64,000 bases of DNA from Motacilla alba alba. Lineage: Eukaryota > Chordata > Aves > Passeriformes > Motacillidae. Position 1 is the first letter of the stretch. Each line of letters starts with the position of its first letter. A program made the position numbers and the translations under genes. Below the pieces are notes generated by a model that did not search any database, had not been told where the DNA came from, and worked only from the letters and a program-made list of their open reading frames with translations. Shown piece by piece: positions 34,356 through 46,000 of the stretch. The stretch spans positions 55,675,666-55,739,665 of the forward strand of contig NC_052018.1 in assembly GCF_015832195.1 (NCBI RefSeq). The letters run 5' to 3'.

Positions 34356-36512
34356 TGCCAGGCAAGCTCATCTAAAAATCTGTTCTGTCTTCAACCCCCA
34401 CATCAGTGTATGATCTTACAGGATTCACCCTTAATATTCTTTTTGATGACAATAGAATCTGTTCTTTGTGTATCTTATTTTAAAGGATATTTTTTTAGCC
34501 CTTCTGCTGTTTATATGACTCCTTTCCTAAATTACTTAGGAGAGGCAGATAATAGGATGAGGTGCAGGGGCTGCCTCAAAGAACCTGGGGGACCAAGCTG
34601 TCAGGATGGGCTCTTTACACCTCTGTTAGGCTCTAGAGGGTTTAAGCAGATACTGCATAAGAAAAAGCCCATGAGCATTCTGTGCTTGGAGGGCTCCCCA
34701 GGCAGACTTGCCTACTTTTGAACAGGTCCTGGTTTAGGATCAGCCATTCAGATCTTCTTCAGCTTAGGGAAGAATACTTTTTTAAACTTAAAATTGATTT
34801 TAAAATATGAACATGTGTTCAGAAAGCCAAGGGAGCCAAGGCAAGATCGGGCTAACACAAGCTGAAAACATCAGAGTGTGCATTAGCCTGCGTTGTTGGA
34901 TCACTTGGCTCTTTAATCCTGTTATGGGGCAAGAAATCCCTACACAACGTGCAGGAGGGTTTGACAGGAAGTGAGACAGGAGAAAATGAATTGTTGTGTC
35001 TTGTGATATGCTGTAGGCAAAAGTGAGCCAGGGGTGAAAGGGTATAATGACAAAGCTGTTGGCAATTTAAATCTTGGCTCAGGCATAAAATAAATACATT
35101 ATTCCTGATGGTGAAATTAGATGGTGCTGTCATGGATTCATTTTGTCTTCCTGGTGTTTTTCTAGCCCCTTCTCTTTCATCTGACCTCTGGCATTCATAT
35201 CTGCATGCCAGTGTGTCAAAATATTCTTTGAATGTGTCAGATTTGAGTGCACTTTAATTGCAACCCAGGCTGCATGCATTTTATCTGAACTCCACATCCA
35301 GATACCATTAAAAGCTGTGCACTTTGGAGGGTCGTACCAGGCCTTCTAAAGATGGCATTGACTGGGGCAGGTCTGCTTTGGGGCATGGTACCACTGTTGC
35401 CCAGCTTTTACTCTGCCTTTGAGTGTGCAGGGCTGACCAGCATTGTCAGGAGCGTGGTACAGAGTTTTCATACAGCCAGGAACAGAGTCCTTAAACTTCA
35501 CAAGAGGCAGCATGAGCTCACAGAGTTAAAACTAAACCAAACCAAGGCAAACCAGAAATATTGTGACAGTAACTGGGTGTGTTGGGAACATTAACTTTCC
35601 ATTTGTGTCCCCTGTATTTTTTCACTTTCATGATTTTCTTTTTCATGTGGTTTGCTTTCTCTTCTCTTTCCCTTATGGTTTTTACACCTTCTGAAAATGA
35701 CACCTTTTGCCATGCTGTAGATATTAGTGCAGGGGGTCTCTGACTGCTGGCCTGGCTGCTGCTGCAGTGATGAAGATGGGGATTTCCTCTGGGCTCAGGA
35801 GGGATAACCTGTGCTTGCATGTGACTGACTCTGCTTGCTCCTAGCAACCTCACTGCTTTTTCCAAGATGTTTCCTTTTCAGTTTACACCAGTGGATGGGG
35901 ATAGAATAAAAGGAGTAGGTTGATACTTTTGTTTGGATAACTTCCTCCTGCCACCCCCATTTACTTATCTAAAGCTTATCTGAATCTTTATGGGCTGGAA
36001 AGTCACAAAATGAGATGTTCTTGGGAGTGCTTTACTGCTTTCTAGGCTCGGTGTGGGTGGACATACCACAGGCACAGCTTGTCACGCAGTGTTTTGGTAG
36101 CTCTAGCTCCTTACAGCTGCCTAGAGCCTGGCTACATATGAAAAATTAAACAAATGAAATATTGGTGGAATTTGGTAAGCACTCTGGAGCACAGCCTGCA
36201 GCTCTGTGCTTGGCTTACTGCTGCTTTTCCAGGGGAAGGAGAGCCACCCCTTTCCAGTGACCTGAGCCCTCACAGCTGCTCCCAGGACCTGTTCTCTGAA
36301 CTCACCATTTTGAAGCCCAAGTGTAACACAATTTCAACCCCACGCCTTATTTGTGTTTGAATTCCTTATAGAATATTTGCTGCCAAGATTGTGGCTGTGT
36401 CTTGGTTTTCTATGGAACTTGATGGAGAGAAAAAAACTCTTTCAGCCATTTAACTAAAAATATGTGAAATAGGATTAGCCTGTACCTTGTAAAATTTTAT
36501 TTTAAGCAACTA
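34356..36512. other. Unique DNA, no gene recognised
   Basis: No coding exon or repeat is recognised. The part 35170-35320 is even-textured, with words such as CTTTAATTGCAACC, and may be conserved non-coding DNA, but this is weak inference. Open frames at 34852-35133 and 35518-35865 on the minus strand lack domains. Confidence 0.55.
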
Positions 36513-36584
36513 AGGCCCTGATCCAATCACAATGAGGTCAGTGGGACACTTTCCACTGATTCAGTGGGGCTTGGATATGGTCCT
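36513..36584. repeat. Ancient palindromic amniote repeat remnant
   Basis: The segment starts AGGCCCTGATCCAA and ends TTGGATATGGTCCT, which are near-perfect inverted termini. The interior contains GGTCAGTGGGACAC and CCACTGATTCAGTGGGG, so most of the 72 bp folds back on itself. The style (GGCCCTGATCC ends and a CCATTGACTTCAGTGGG-like core) matches a small non-autonomous palindromic family seen widely in archosaurs and turtles. I do not give it a formal name. Confidence 0.45.
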
Positions 36585-38540
36585 AAGACATTATTTTCAG
36601 AAACAAGGACTGTGAGAAATGTATCTAATATTAGAAATTTATTGTTTATACTCTTTCTATAATTAAAACAGCCAGCTGCTGTTAAAAGGTTTCTTCTGAG
36701 TTGAATGTCTGCATATTAAATTTGAGTCTGAAGCAAAATGAGAGATGTTGGCTCTTGACAACAAAGGCTTTCTGCACAGGGATCCAAGTGGGCTGGTGTC
36801 TCAGTTATCCTGTTCCACAAGGCACTGCTGCTGGACATTTGTTCACGTTCTCCGGCCTCCTCCACAAACATGACAGAAGTCTGCAGTCAGTGAGTAGATT
36901 TGGGAAAGCTGTTTACATATGACACCACCACTACAGGAATGCATGTAGCTGATCGGATCCACACCTCATTTGTGCTGTTCTTGGACAGACACAAGTGAGC
37001 CTGCCCTGAAAGTAGTTTCTGCATCTTTGGAGTCCTTAATGGCTCGAAATCTTGAAAGACTGAGACACTTGCTGTCGACACTAGGTGTACAGACAGCCCA
37101 GACCTCCAGATGGATGGAGACTTGCTGGATGGGTAAGCGGCTCTTTGCCAATATCTTTAGTAAATAAAAGGAACTGCATGGGTAAGCTGGGGACATTTGT
37201 GTCCAGGGAATCGGCTGAGGTAATTTTTCCTTTTACAGCTGCTAAATAATGGGGCAAAATTACCATCTGTGTCCACCATCTGCTTCACCCATGCATGGGA
37301 TGGATGGTGCCTCTAGGCAGAAAGTGCAGCTTTTGGGACTGAAGTACAAGATCCAAACTGTAAGACCTGGAAGAAATGAAAAATTGTGGAAAAAAGGAAA
37401 AAGGAACTGATCAGGGATGACCTTCCTTTTATGATGTGAAGATTGTCTGCGAGTGCTCAGGGTCACCCATTCCTCACAGGGAGCCAAAGCACACTTAGGG
37501 AAGCTGTCAAGAGACAGTCAACGTGGCTGAGCATCCAAACACACCCAAATGCTGAGCACTGGTGATAAGAAGCGACACCTGGGCCACCTCAGAGCTGTTT
37601 GGGCAGGGCATGGCCCCATTTTTCATGCAGGCTGCTGGGTAGTCCCGAGAAGCTGAGTGAGGTTTCCTTTCCTGGCCATGGCCACCTAACACTGCCTCTG
37701 TCTGGGACACCAACAGGGACAAGAAGAGGCTGTGATGATGACATCACCAGCCAGCCATGGGAACACTGCCTCAGGAGGTGCTGATCTCCTCTCCTATGGA
37801 GAATTTGTCCCTTCCAAACTGCTATTTAATTGTGTTCCCCACCTCCCTTTTCCATCCTGTGGAATCATGTCTGTGTAGACCCCTTTGTTTAAATCTTTTC
37901 CTGGTGAGGTTACATGTTCTTGAGTGCTCCTGGGGAGTAATGTACTTTTCTGAGCTCCTGCATGGGAGGCTACAGCATGTGCCATTTAAGCAATTTGCAC
38001 AAGAATGCTGGGAAGTTGAATCAGTGCTTCTTGCCGTGCAAGAGAGAAGAAACACTTCAAACACCAATCTTTTTAAAAAAATTTCATTTCTTCCCATCTC
38101 AGAGCAGTCTGGCTGATGCTGGGCAGAAATCAGATGGGCTTTATTTCCTTTGTTCCTTGTATCCAACTGCAAGCTACAGTCAATAGTTCTGTTACCACTT
38201 TTGTTAACATACTGGCTGAAGCCAAAATTTGATCTCACTCCAGCTTTACACCTGAATGACTGAAACTGATGCAGTTTTATTGAAAGGCATGGGATCCATT
38301 GGACACACACTGGTATCAGTGAGCAGTCACTCATGCATAGCCAGTCCTTCTGGAACTAGTAATGGCTCACAGATTTGAATGGACTTCAACATTTGGCCAT
38401 TAAGCATGGCTTTAATCGCTTTACCTTTTGAACTTACATCAATTACGTAATGCTTCGGAAATTCTAGAGAGCTGGCTTCAGCTTTAAGAGATTTTCATAT
38501 AAAATGGGCCATCTCCTAGATTTGCTTGTTTTGGGTAATA
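36585..38540. other. Unique DNA with exon-like and long-ORF segments, no gene recognised
   Basis: A 144-bp segment at 36989-37132 has acceptor-like and donor-like borders and stays open. The longest ATG-initiated frame of the window lies on the minus strand at 37822-38334 (170 codons, 13 Cys) with overlapping plus-strand frames. The part 37000-38000 is somewhat richer in GC than its surroundings. None of the peptides is recognised. Confidence 0.45.
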
Positions 38541-38597
38541 TTTTATAATAAATAAATAATTTTATAATAAATAAATAATTTTATAATAAATAAATAT
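38541..38597. repeat. 19-bp AT-rich tandem repeat, three copies
   Basis: The unit TTTTATAATAAATAAATAA occurs three times in direct succession (38541-38559, 38560-38578, 38579-38597). The first two copies are identical and the third differs only at its final base. It is simple AT-rich sequence of minisatellite type. Confidence 0.9.
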
Positions 38598-40786
38598 TTA
38601 AAGGTTTTTTAAAACGGAATTATTATTATTACTATGGAGGCATCCAATGCTTTCTCAGTGCTCCACCACAACATCAAAAACCGCAATTATAGTGAAGTAG
38701 ACTGCCTGATAACTATGTGTATTTTAGTCATATAAAATGAACAAATGCAAAAATTTTTCGCTAAAAAAGAGAAAATTTAACTTGATATCACCAAATCAGT
38801 CTTTCCCAATAGATATGCTAAGCCCTGTTGCATGTAACTGATCCAATAACGCATACATCAATAAACAGGAATCTCTTTCCACTTGAGTTTCCCCTTATTT
38901 CATGCATTACTGTGTGTGGTTGACACTTGAGATGTAGAAATGAAATATTTAAATGTTTTTGTTTTTTTTTTTAATAAGGATCTTCTTTATATTCACTGAA
39001 GACTTGGAGAGTGTTGAAACACCACTCATCTTGGAACAGTTCTTGAGTGAGACTGATACTGGCCTACTATCCTTAGATTTAGGCCAAAGTTGTATGGTCG
39101 CTTCGGCAAGTGTTGTGTAGGGGGCTGTGAGGAAAATGCTAGCTCCTTCTCTCTGTTCTTCTGGTCACATATCCACATCATTTCCATGCGCTCACATTAC
39201 TGCTCATCCAAAAGTGCTGGAGGAGCAAGGCACAATGGAGGGCTGGGTGAGGGAAAACTGGTTTTCAGTTGGATCCATTCCCTGGTCAGGCTTCCTGCAG
39301 AACCAAGCAAATTACTCACAGCTGCAAGGGCACAAGTAGCTTTGGGTAGACGAAAAGGAGGAAGGAACCACCCCACCCACCCCCTTTCAACACAGCTCTG
39401 ACTGGAATAAAATAATCATGAAACTTCAGCTGTAGTCAAACAACCAGAATTACCTGCTGAAGCTTGGTTTGTGGGAGAACAGAAACAATAAAAGTTGAAA
39501 GGAACCTATAGGGTTTGATGAGGTTTGTCTATGTTTGGCAAAGACTTTTTCCTTTCTTAGAGGTTCTTGGAAATGTCTACAAAACATTCCAGGGTTGGTT
39601 TGCCTCCTTAAATACTCTTCAGTGTTTTATTTTAACAGTGAAGAGCCAAATTCTTCCCTCAGATATGCATGCAAATACTCCCACATTATACAGAAGAATT
39701 GTCTGCACATACCCTAAAGCAGGAGGTTTCTCATTTGGTATGTGCTTTGCTTCTTAAAGAGAAGTCAATTCTGAGCACAGACTTCCTCCTGTTCAGAAAA
39801 ATTCACAAAATTTTGTGTTATTCCAGCATGGCTTGAGGATGAGTTGCTCTCACCCTACAGGGAACGCTAACATATTTCATGAGAAGACTCAGTGGCTGCA
39901 GAAAGATTGCCCACTAGGCGCAGGGTGTATCAGGACAGCTAAAATGGGGAATCTGATTCTCTGATTTATGAGAAATGATGAAGAAGTAGGAAGAGGTGCA
40001 TGTAAGAATGGGATAAGACATTAATTAATGGAAAAGAAATTGGTGCATGATATTTGATTTAAAATACAAGGACTGAAACAGTAATGTAGGTCTTTATACT
40101 CCTTGATAAAACACTAGTGGACTTAAAAATAGGTTTCAAAAACTGAGCTGCTGTTTTGATTTGTAAAACAAGTTAAACCAAACTTGACAATAAGGCATGT
40201 GCTTTAGATTTCCCTGGTTTGAGGCACTGTTTACTCTGGCAGATGTATCCTTAAGTGAAGCTTTTTTTCCCCCCTCAAAGCTGTTACATGGTAGACTGAT
40301 GCTGGCTGACCCTGAAGCAAAAATTTGAAAACAGCACATTTATTTTCCTGCTAATGCTAAACACACATGCCATGCAGCATTTTTTTGGTCTAGATGGAAA
40401 ATCTTCAAATCTGGACTATTTGTCCCTTTTACCCTGACTTTAATGTTTTCATGAACACAAAAATAACATAACAAACTTGGGGGACAGGAGTATGTGTGTT
40501 TTGCAGTGGAGAGCAGCCTGTAATTTGCAGGCTGCAGGAGGGAATGGGGAGATGGGAAGAGCCAAAGGGTCAGCCTGGTCCCATGCTGTGCCAGTGACAA
40601 TGGGCTTTCCCACATGCCTCAGCACCCAGTAAAGCTCACAGAGTGCTGCTGCCCAACCAGGCAAAATGTTAGCAGACCTATAAATTCCCTTCTCTTGCTT
40701 TCCTTACAGCACAGGCAACACATGAGGCTGACAGTCATCTTTGCTACTACTTCAACAATTCTTTGGGAGCGAAAAAACCAACCAAC
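38598..40786. other. Unique AT-rich DNA, no gene recognised
   Basis: No repeat body or coding exon is recognised. Frames at 39090-39401 and 39515-39757 overlap others and lack domains. Confidence 0.55.
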
Positions 40787-40831
40787 AAAAAAAAAAAAAA
40801 AAAAAAAAAAACAAAAAAACAACAAAAAAAA
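40787..40831. repeat. A-rich tract with 25-A core
   Basis: A run of 25 A is followed by A-blocks broken by single C bases. The frames through it encode poly-Lys on one strand and poly-Phe on the other and are artefacts. Confidence 0.9.
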
Positions 40832-41113
40832 CCCCACTGCAATATTGTTGATATTTGCAGGCAGCTCTGAAGAAAGATGACTTTTTGGAATAGTGGTATT
40901 GCTGTGATGTGTAGGCCCCATGCTAGAGAGATTTTGTGGAGGCCATAAGTGATTGCCTCTGTTTTAACAGCTTTCATGTAGATATAAATAAAGCCAGCAT
41001 ACCTGTAGTGCCACAGTTAATCTTCAAGACACTGAGTTTTGTCTCTCTGGAAACCAACTCAAACGACCCCCTGAGTTGTGCTGGAGTCAGCTGAGGGTGT
41101 CAGGGCGTGTTAC

Positions 41114-41114
<1 letters not shown>

Positions 41115-41159
<45 letters not shown>
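41115..41159. repeat. Poly(A) run of 45
   Basis: Forty-five consecutive A follow GTGTTACC and are followed by GGAGCAACATGAG. There is no retrocopy body directly upstream that I can recognise, no AATAAA signal within 100 bp of the run, and no flanking duplication, so it is called a homopolymer rather than a processed pseudogene tail. Confidence 0.93.
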
Positions 41160-41161
<2 letters not shown>

Positions 41162-42940
41162 AGCAACATGAGCTCTCTGTCTGAAGTTGCTAATGGAGCA
41201 GTGGTTTGGGTGAAACACTGAGGGTCTGTTCCATGCAATTCTTGAATGGATTTGACTGGAATGGACTTCAGCTAAATGGATTAAATTGTTAAACCAATTT
41301 AAGGAAGTCCGTGTTCAGAGATGAAAGAAGTTGCTTAAATTGGTGCCAATCCTCACATCAGGAAAGAGGGGAAAAAAGATTTAAGAAAGAAGGACTTATA
41401 AGACATCATTCCTCTTGATGAAATATCTAAATCTTTGCCAATGCTAACTGAAAGGAATGAAAAAAAGTACTCTGGAGAGCTTTTAGCAATTAGTTCCTGT
41501 TTGCAAAGAATCTGGGTGTGTGTTGCTCTAGGGCGCTCAGCCCAATAGTTTTAAATGTTTTTTTTTATAAACTGGACTGCACCTCATTAGTGATGCCCAG
41601 CTGTATTTTTCTATCTTTCACAGGCATACACAGCACTTTTCATCCTGTCCTTTTCATCACCTACTGCTTCTTTAGCAAGTAAAGCAAGTGAAAATAAAGT
41701 ACAAAGAAATCTCACACGTATTTATCAGTTTTCTCCTGCTATTTAGCAGCTGGAAACACAGACTTATAGCAGCACCTTGAGACACACTGTTGTGGCTATC
41801 ACCCTTGCAGATATTCTGCAGCCATTAGTGGTGTGTGGACCACAGATCCAGGAGCTCTGTGACAAGGTACCCAGGGATCTGGTACACACAATCTATTGTT
41901 TAATTGTAGAGGGCCAGGCTGACTTTGCCTCCTTCTGAGCTGGAAAATAAGCTACCTCTAGCCTACAAATTATATGGCTTTGTCATTGCAAGCAGCAAAA
42001 CTAAAGTGACTCACACACCACCATCCTACAGATTCTAGATTGAATTGGTGCTACCTTGTCAGAGCGAGTTCTGCTAATCCTCATTTATGCAGACATACTT
42101 CCTGTAGGTTATGGGCAAAACCTGGAAGAGCCCTATAGAGTGTTGTGGCTCTGAATGATGTAGACACTGAGAGCTATAGGACTGGCCTCATAACCACTGT
42201 ATAAGGACTATAGCTGAGCTTTACTTTTAAAACCACAGGTATCTCAAGTTTTTCTCCCATCGGGCTGGCTAATTGAGGTGCTAATAAGGTAGAAGTGCAC
42301 TTCTTGTTCCCCTCAGAAGAGGCAGCAGGAGTCAAAGCTACAGTCCACTGGGTCAACCGTTCCCCAGGAGTGAACCTTTGCAGAAATGCTCAGGGGAAAT
42401 GAAAAGAGTAGGACCAGTGTGGCAGAACCAAGGTACCAGCCTGTGTGGAAAAAAAAAAAAAAAAACTGGCAAAAGAAAAACTTCTGTTTTTCTACTGTTG
42501 CATTTTGGAATGATAAAATGAGGTTATAGTCAATATACAATATAGCTTGTGGATAAAATTTATCTTCTTTTTTCTTTTAATAGCAAAATTCTCCCTACTT
42601 GACTAGAATTTCCAGAGCTTCAGTAAAAGACTTGCTCTCAAATGTAACAACTGAACCAATATGAGCAGGTGTCCTTGAATGCAGAGGTGTGGCCTCTAAA
42701 AACAAGATATGCATAACAGTACCCTTCTGTTCTGTAGCTTAGCAACTTTGGATTTAAATTAATATTCTACAAAAAAAAAAAAATCCCATTTTAATTGGCA
42801 AGAAGGGAGATCCATGTTAGAAAGTAGAATTTGTATTCAAAGCTGACCAAAGTGTAGATGCAAATATATTTGTATTAAAGTGCATTTGTTAAGGTTCAGT
42901 AAGATTTTTCCTCAATTTTTATGTATTTCTGCAGTCATGT
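41160..42940. other. Unique DNA, no gene recognised
   Basis: Apart from a 17-A run at 42449-42465 and a 13-A run near 42772, no repeat body, RNA gene or coding exon is recognised. Confidence 0.55.
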
Positions 42941-43000
42941 ATATCTATCTATCCATCTATCTATCCATTTATATGTGTGTGTATATATGTATATATACAT
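42941..43000. repeat. Compound TATC / TG / TA microsatellite
   Basis: Interrupted TATC/CATC tetramers pass into TGTGTGTG and then TATATATGTATATATA. It is a typical compound microsatellite. The open frame across it (Tyr-Leu-Ser-Ile repeats) is an artefact. Confidence 0.9.
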
Positions 43001-46000
43001 CCTTTGGATGTGTGTTGTGGGTATATGTCCATACATATAAAAGATACATTGCTAAAATTCCTTTTATATTTTGCTGTATTGTGGGAAGCATTTCTACACC
43101 AATTTTAACTCCTGTACAAATAAAATAAGTTGATTCATTTTAGTATTGAGCTTATTTTTTCTTTCACTCACTACATTTACAAATCAAATGTGACATACTG
43201 AAGATATTTAACATCCATATAAGCAAAAACGAGCCACCATTTCATTTGAGGCCAATATAAAATGAGCTATCTTTACTGTCTAGTTGATTGACTTCTACAC
43301 AGCAAAAAGCAACAATTCTACTGGCTGGTGCTCTTAGTAAGTCTTCCAGTGAGAGCTAATCAAAAAAGAAATTTAAATCTCTTTCCTGCTGTATCCCCAC
43401 CACGACACCTGGAAACAAGCACCGAAATAAAGTCTCACACTCAATGCTGGCTTTTAAAAATACTTTTCTTGTGCCGCGCTAACACTGAGAGAGGGCAGAG
43501 GAGATGGAAAAGAGGGGAAGCCTGGGGAGCATAGGCTGGTCAGACAAAGCACAGAGGAGAGTGCAGGTGCACCAACCTACTGGCAGGTGAGACGCACTGT
43601 GCTTGCCTCTGCAGCTGTCTCCAAAAATGATTCCTTGGGCCTTCTGGGATGCACTAAATGTACTGGAGTTAGTATGTGTAACAAATACAGCTCAGATAAT
43701 GGTTTGTACTTGGTGGTACTCTTCTCACAACACCTGTGGAGATGCTGCCATCTTGGGCAGGGTCTCCTTTTGTTAGCAATAAACCAGAAAAGGGTGTTTC
43801 AGTCACTCTGTTGCTATTAATCTGAACTTGCTAAACAGCTTTATTCAAATAGTTTCTTTGGTATCCAGCTTCATGGTACCAATGTGTGGGATGGTGGTGA
43901 TTTTTAGAGCAGTTCCCCTTGGTTATGGAGAGTTCTACTACACTGTGCCTATTTATATCAGGGAAATTCTGATGTTCCCATTCCTTCAGTGAAGGGCAGG
44001 AATTGAGTCTGAGATGCTCACAGTGAGCACCCCCCCTTTTTTTCCCTTGGGATCCCAATCTCACCTATAAGTTTTCCTGATATATTTCAGTATTCATGCT
44101 GCTCCCTTAATTTCTATGGAACTAAAAAAAAAAAAAAAGCATGTTTGTGCATGGTGCAAAAGCATTGCCTTTTGTTTCAAATGCCCTGTTCAAATGACGT
44201 GAACTGTAATGAAAGTATTTTCAGTTTTTCAGTTTAGCAGGAATCTCCTAAAAATCTATTTCATTTGGAACAAATTATTGTCCTTTCTCACTCTCCTCCC
44301 CTTTTCGGCAGTGCTTTATTTAGGAGCTCAGACAAACAAAAAAATTCAGTTATTCACTCAGCTCTGTTGAATTTCAGAACACCTCTTCTACCAAGCAGCA
44401 CAGCTCTCTGTCAGTCCTTTGGCTGGTTATCTAAGGTAGGTGTCACTGTACTACAACTACTTCATATTTAGTGCTGGCATTGCTTATTTTATTCCAAAGG
44501 ATTTTCTTTTCCAAAGTAAATGACCAAATTTAGCCATATTAAAATTTTATATTAAAAATTTTTAGTTATCCTAAAAATCAGTGCTTGGGCTGGCTCTGAG
44601 GTGGAGCCTGGCGTGCGCATGTGGCCGTGTGTGTGTGATGCACACTACATATCTGGGATTGTGTTTGACAGTCCCCCTTAGCAACTCCACTTTTTCAGGC
44701 AGCTTATGGATTTGGGAGGACTTTAGTCACCTCTTTCCTGCCTCTTTATTAACAGTGGAACAATTAAATAGCTGCTTTCATGCTCCCTTTCCAAACAGGG
44801 AGGAGCGATCCAGCCTTGCTTACTAAGGAGTGAATGTGCAGGGGACTGGGCCATTTCTTTCCCTGCTTGAGAGTGCTTCACTTATTTATTGTGTTTTTTA
44901 TAATGTGTTCCTGGCTTCTACCTTCCTCCTTCTCTAAAAATGCCTTCAAAACACTGTGCTAAAACCTTGCACATCATACATCTCAGCAAGCCACAATCAC
45001 ATCTGGTTTAGAGACATGGCTGGCATCAGCTATTCTTGTTACTGACTTTAGAAGCTAAATATTCAGCAGGGATTAAGACACCGTGAAGGGGTAACCAGCA
45101 GCTCTCTAGAAGCTGGAAATTTCTAGGCAACTTCCTGACACAGGTGCATTAAGGTTTGGGACACAGTAGGATCTTGGCTGCTTTACACTGCAGAGCTCTA
45201 ACAGGAGTCATTGCAACTCCTTGAAGTACAAGATAGGGGACATCTAAGGACACAACTTTATGATGACTGATTTAATCTTCTCTTGGTAGTAAGAAGTACA
45301 AGCTAGAATTAGAGAACAATATTCTTATTTTTTTATGAGAGTAATGTCTCATCCAATGGTATTAGAATTTATACATCTATTATAAAGTAAAACAATGTTG
45401 TGGATGATATTCCCTGACTTGTTTATATCATATTAAACATTACTTTTGATTGTTAAAGTGTATTTTGCTGGAATGGATAAGAAAAAGATTAGGATCTTTC
45501 ACAATTACTTAGCAGTCAGTTTTCTGGGGAAGGAGTCTGAGCCACAATCTTCGTCCATATCCAAACTTTCCAAGCAGATCTTATTCAGTGACTTTGATTC
45601 AGTCAAGGGAACAAATTCTAAGTTCAGACTTCAGTTTCCCTAACAGTCAAGAGAAGCAGAAATAGGTCAGGTTTTGAATCCAGCTCACTTCTAATATTAA
45701 TCTGCAGAAGACAAATGTTAACAAAGTGGAAATTTTGCATGCAGCTTCTCTGGCAGCGAAGCTAATTTGTTTGGAGTCTATCAGAGGTTATGACGGACAG
45801 CAGATCAATCTTGCCTGCTAATGAAACTTTTGTGGAGACATACTGGAATTTAGATTGTCTCTGTGATCTAGGTTAATACTATGAAAAAAAACCGAAGGGA
45901 GAGAGTAACTTGCTATTATTGTTGTCCTAAGTTTTTACATGGCTGGTCAAGTCACTTTTGCACAGTAAGAGCTCACAGAGAACCACTTGCCATTTCCAGC

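Noticed and set aside
38541..38597. AT-rich tandem repeat as a replication origin or iteron array
   Set aside because: Vertebrate origins are not defined by such repeats and no plasmid or viral features are nearby.
40614..40977. Frames encoding poly-Lys or poly-Phe
   Set aside because: They are products of the A-rich tract at 40787-40831.
42880..43128. 82-codon frame with Tyr-Leu-Ser-Ile repeats
   Set aside because: It is the translation of the compound microsatellite.
45655..45700. GGTTTTGAATCCAGCTCAC as a MIR-like SINE
   Set aside because: The similarity is under 20 bases with no flanking blocks, so it is too weak to annotate.
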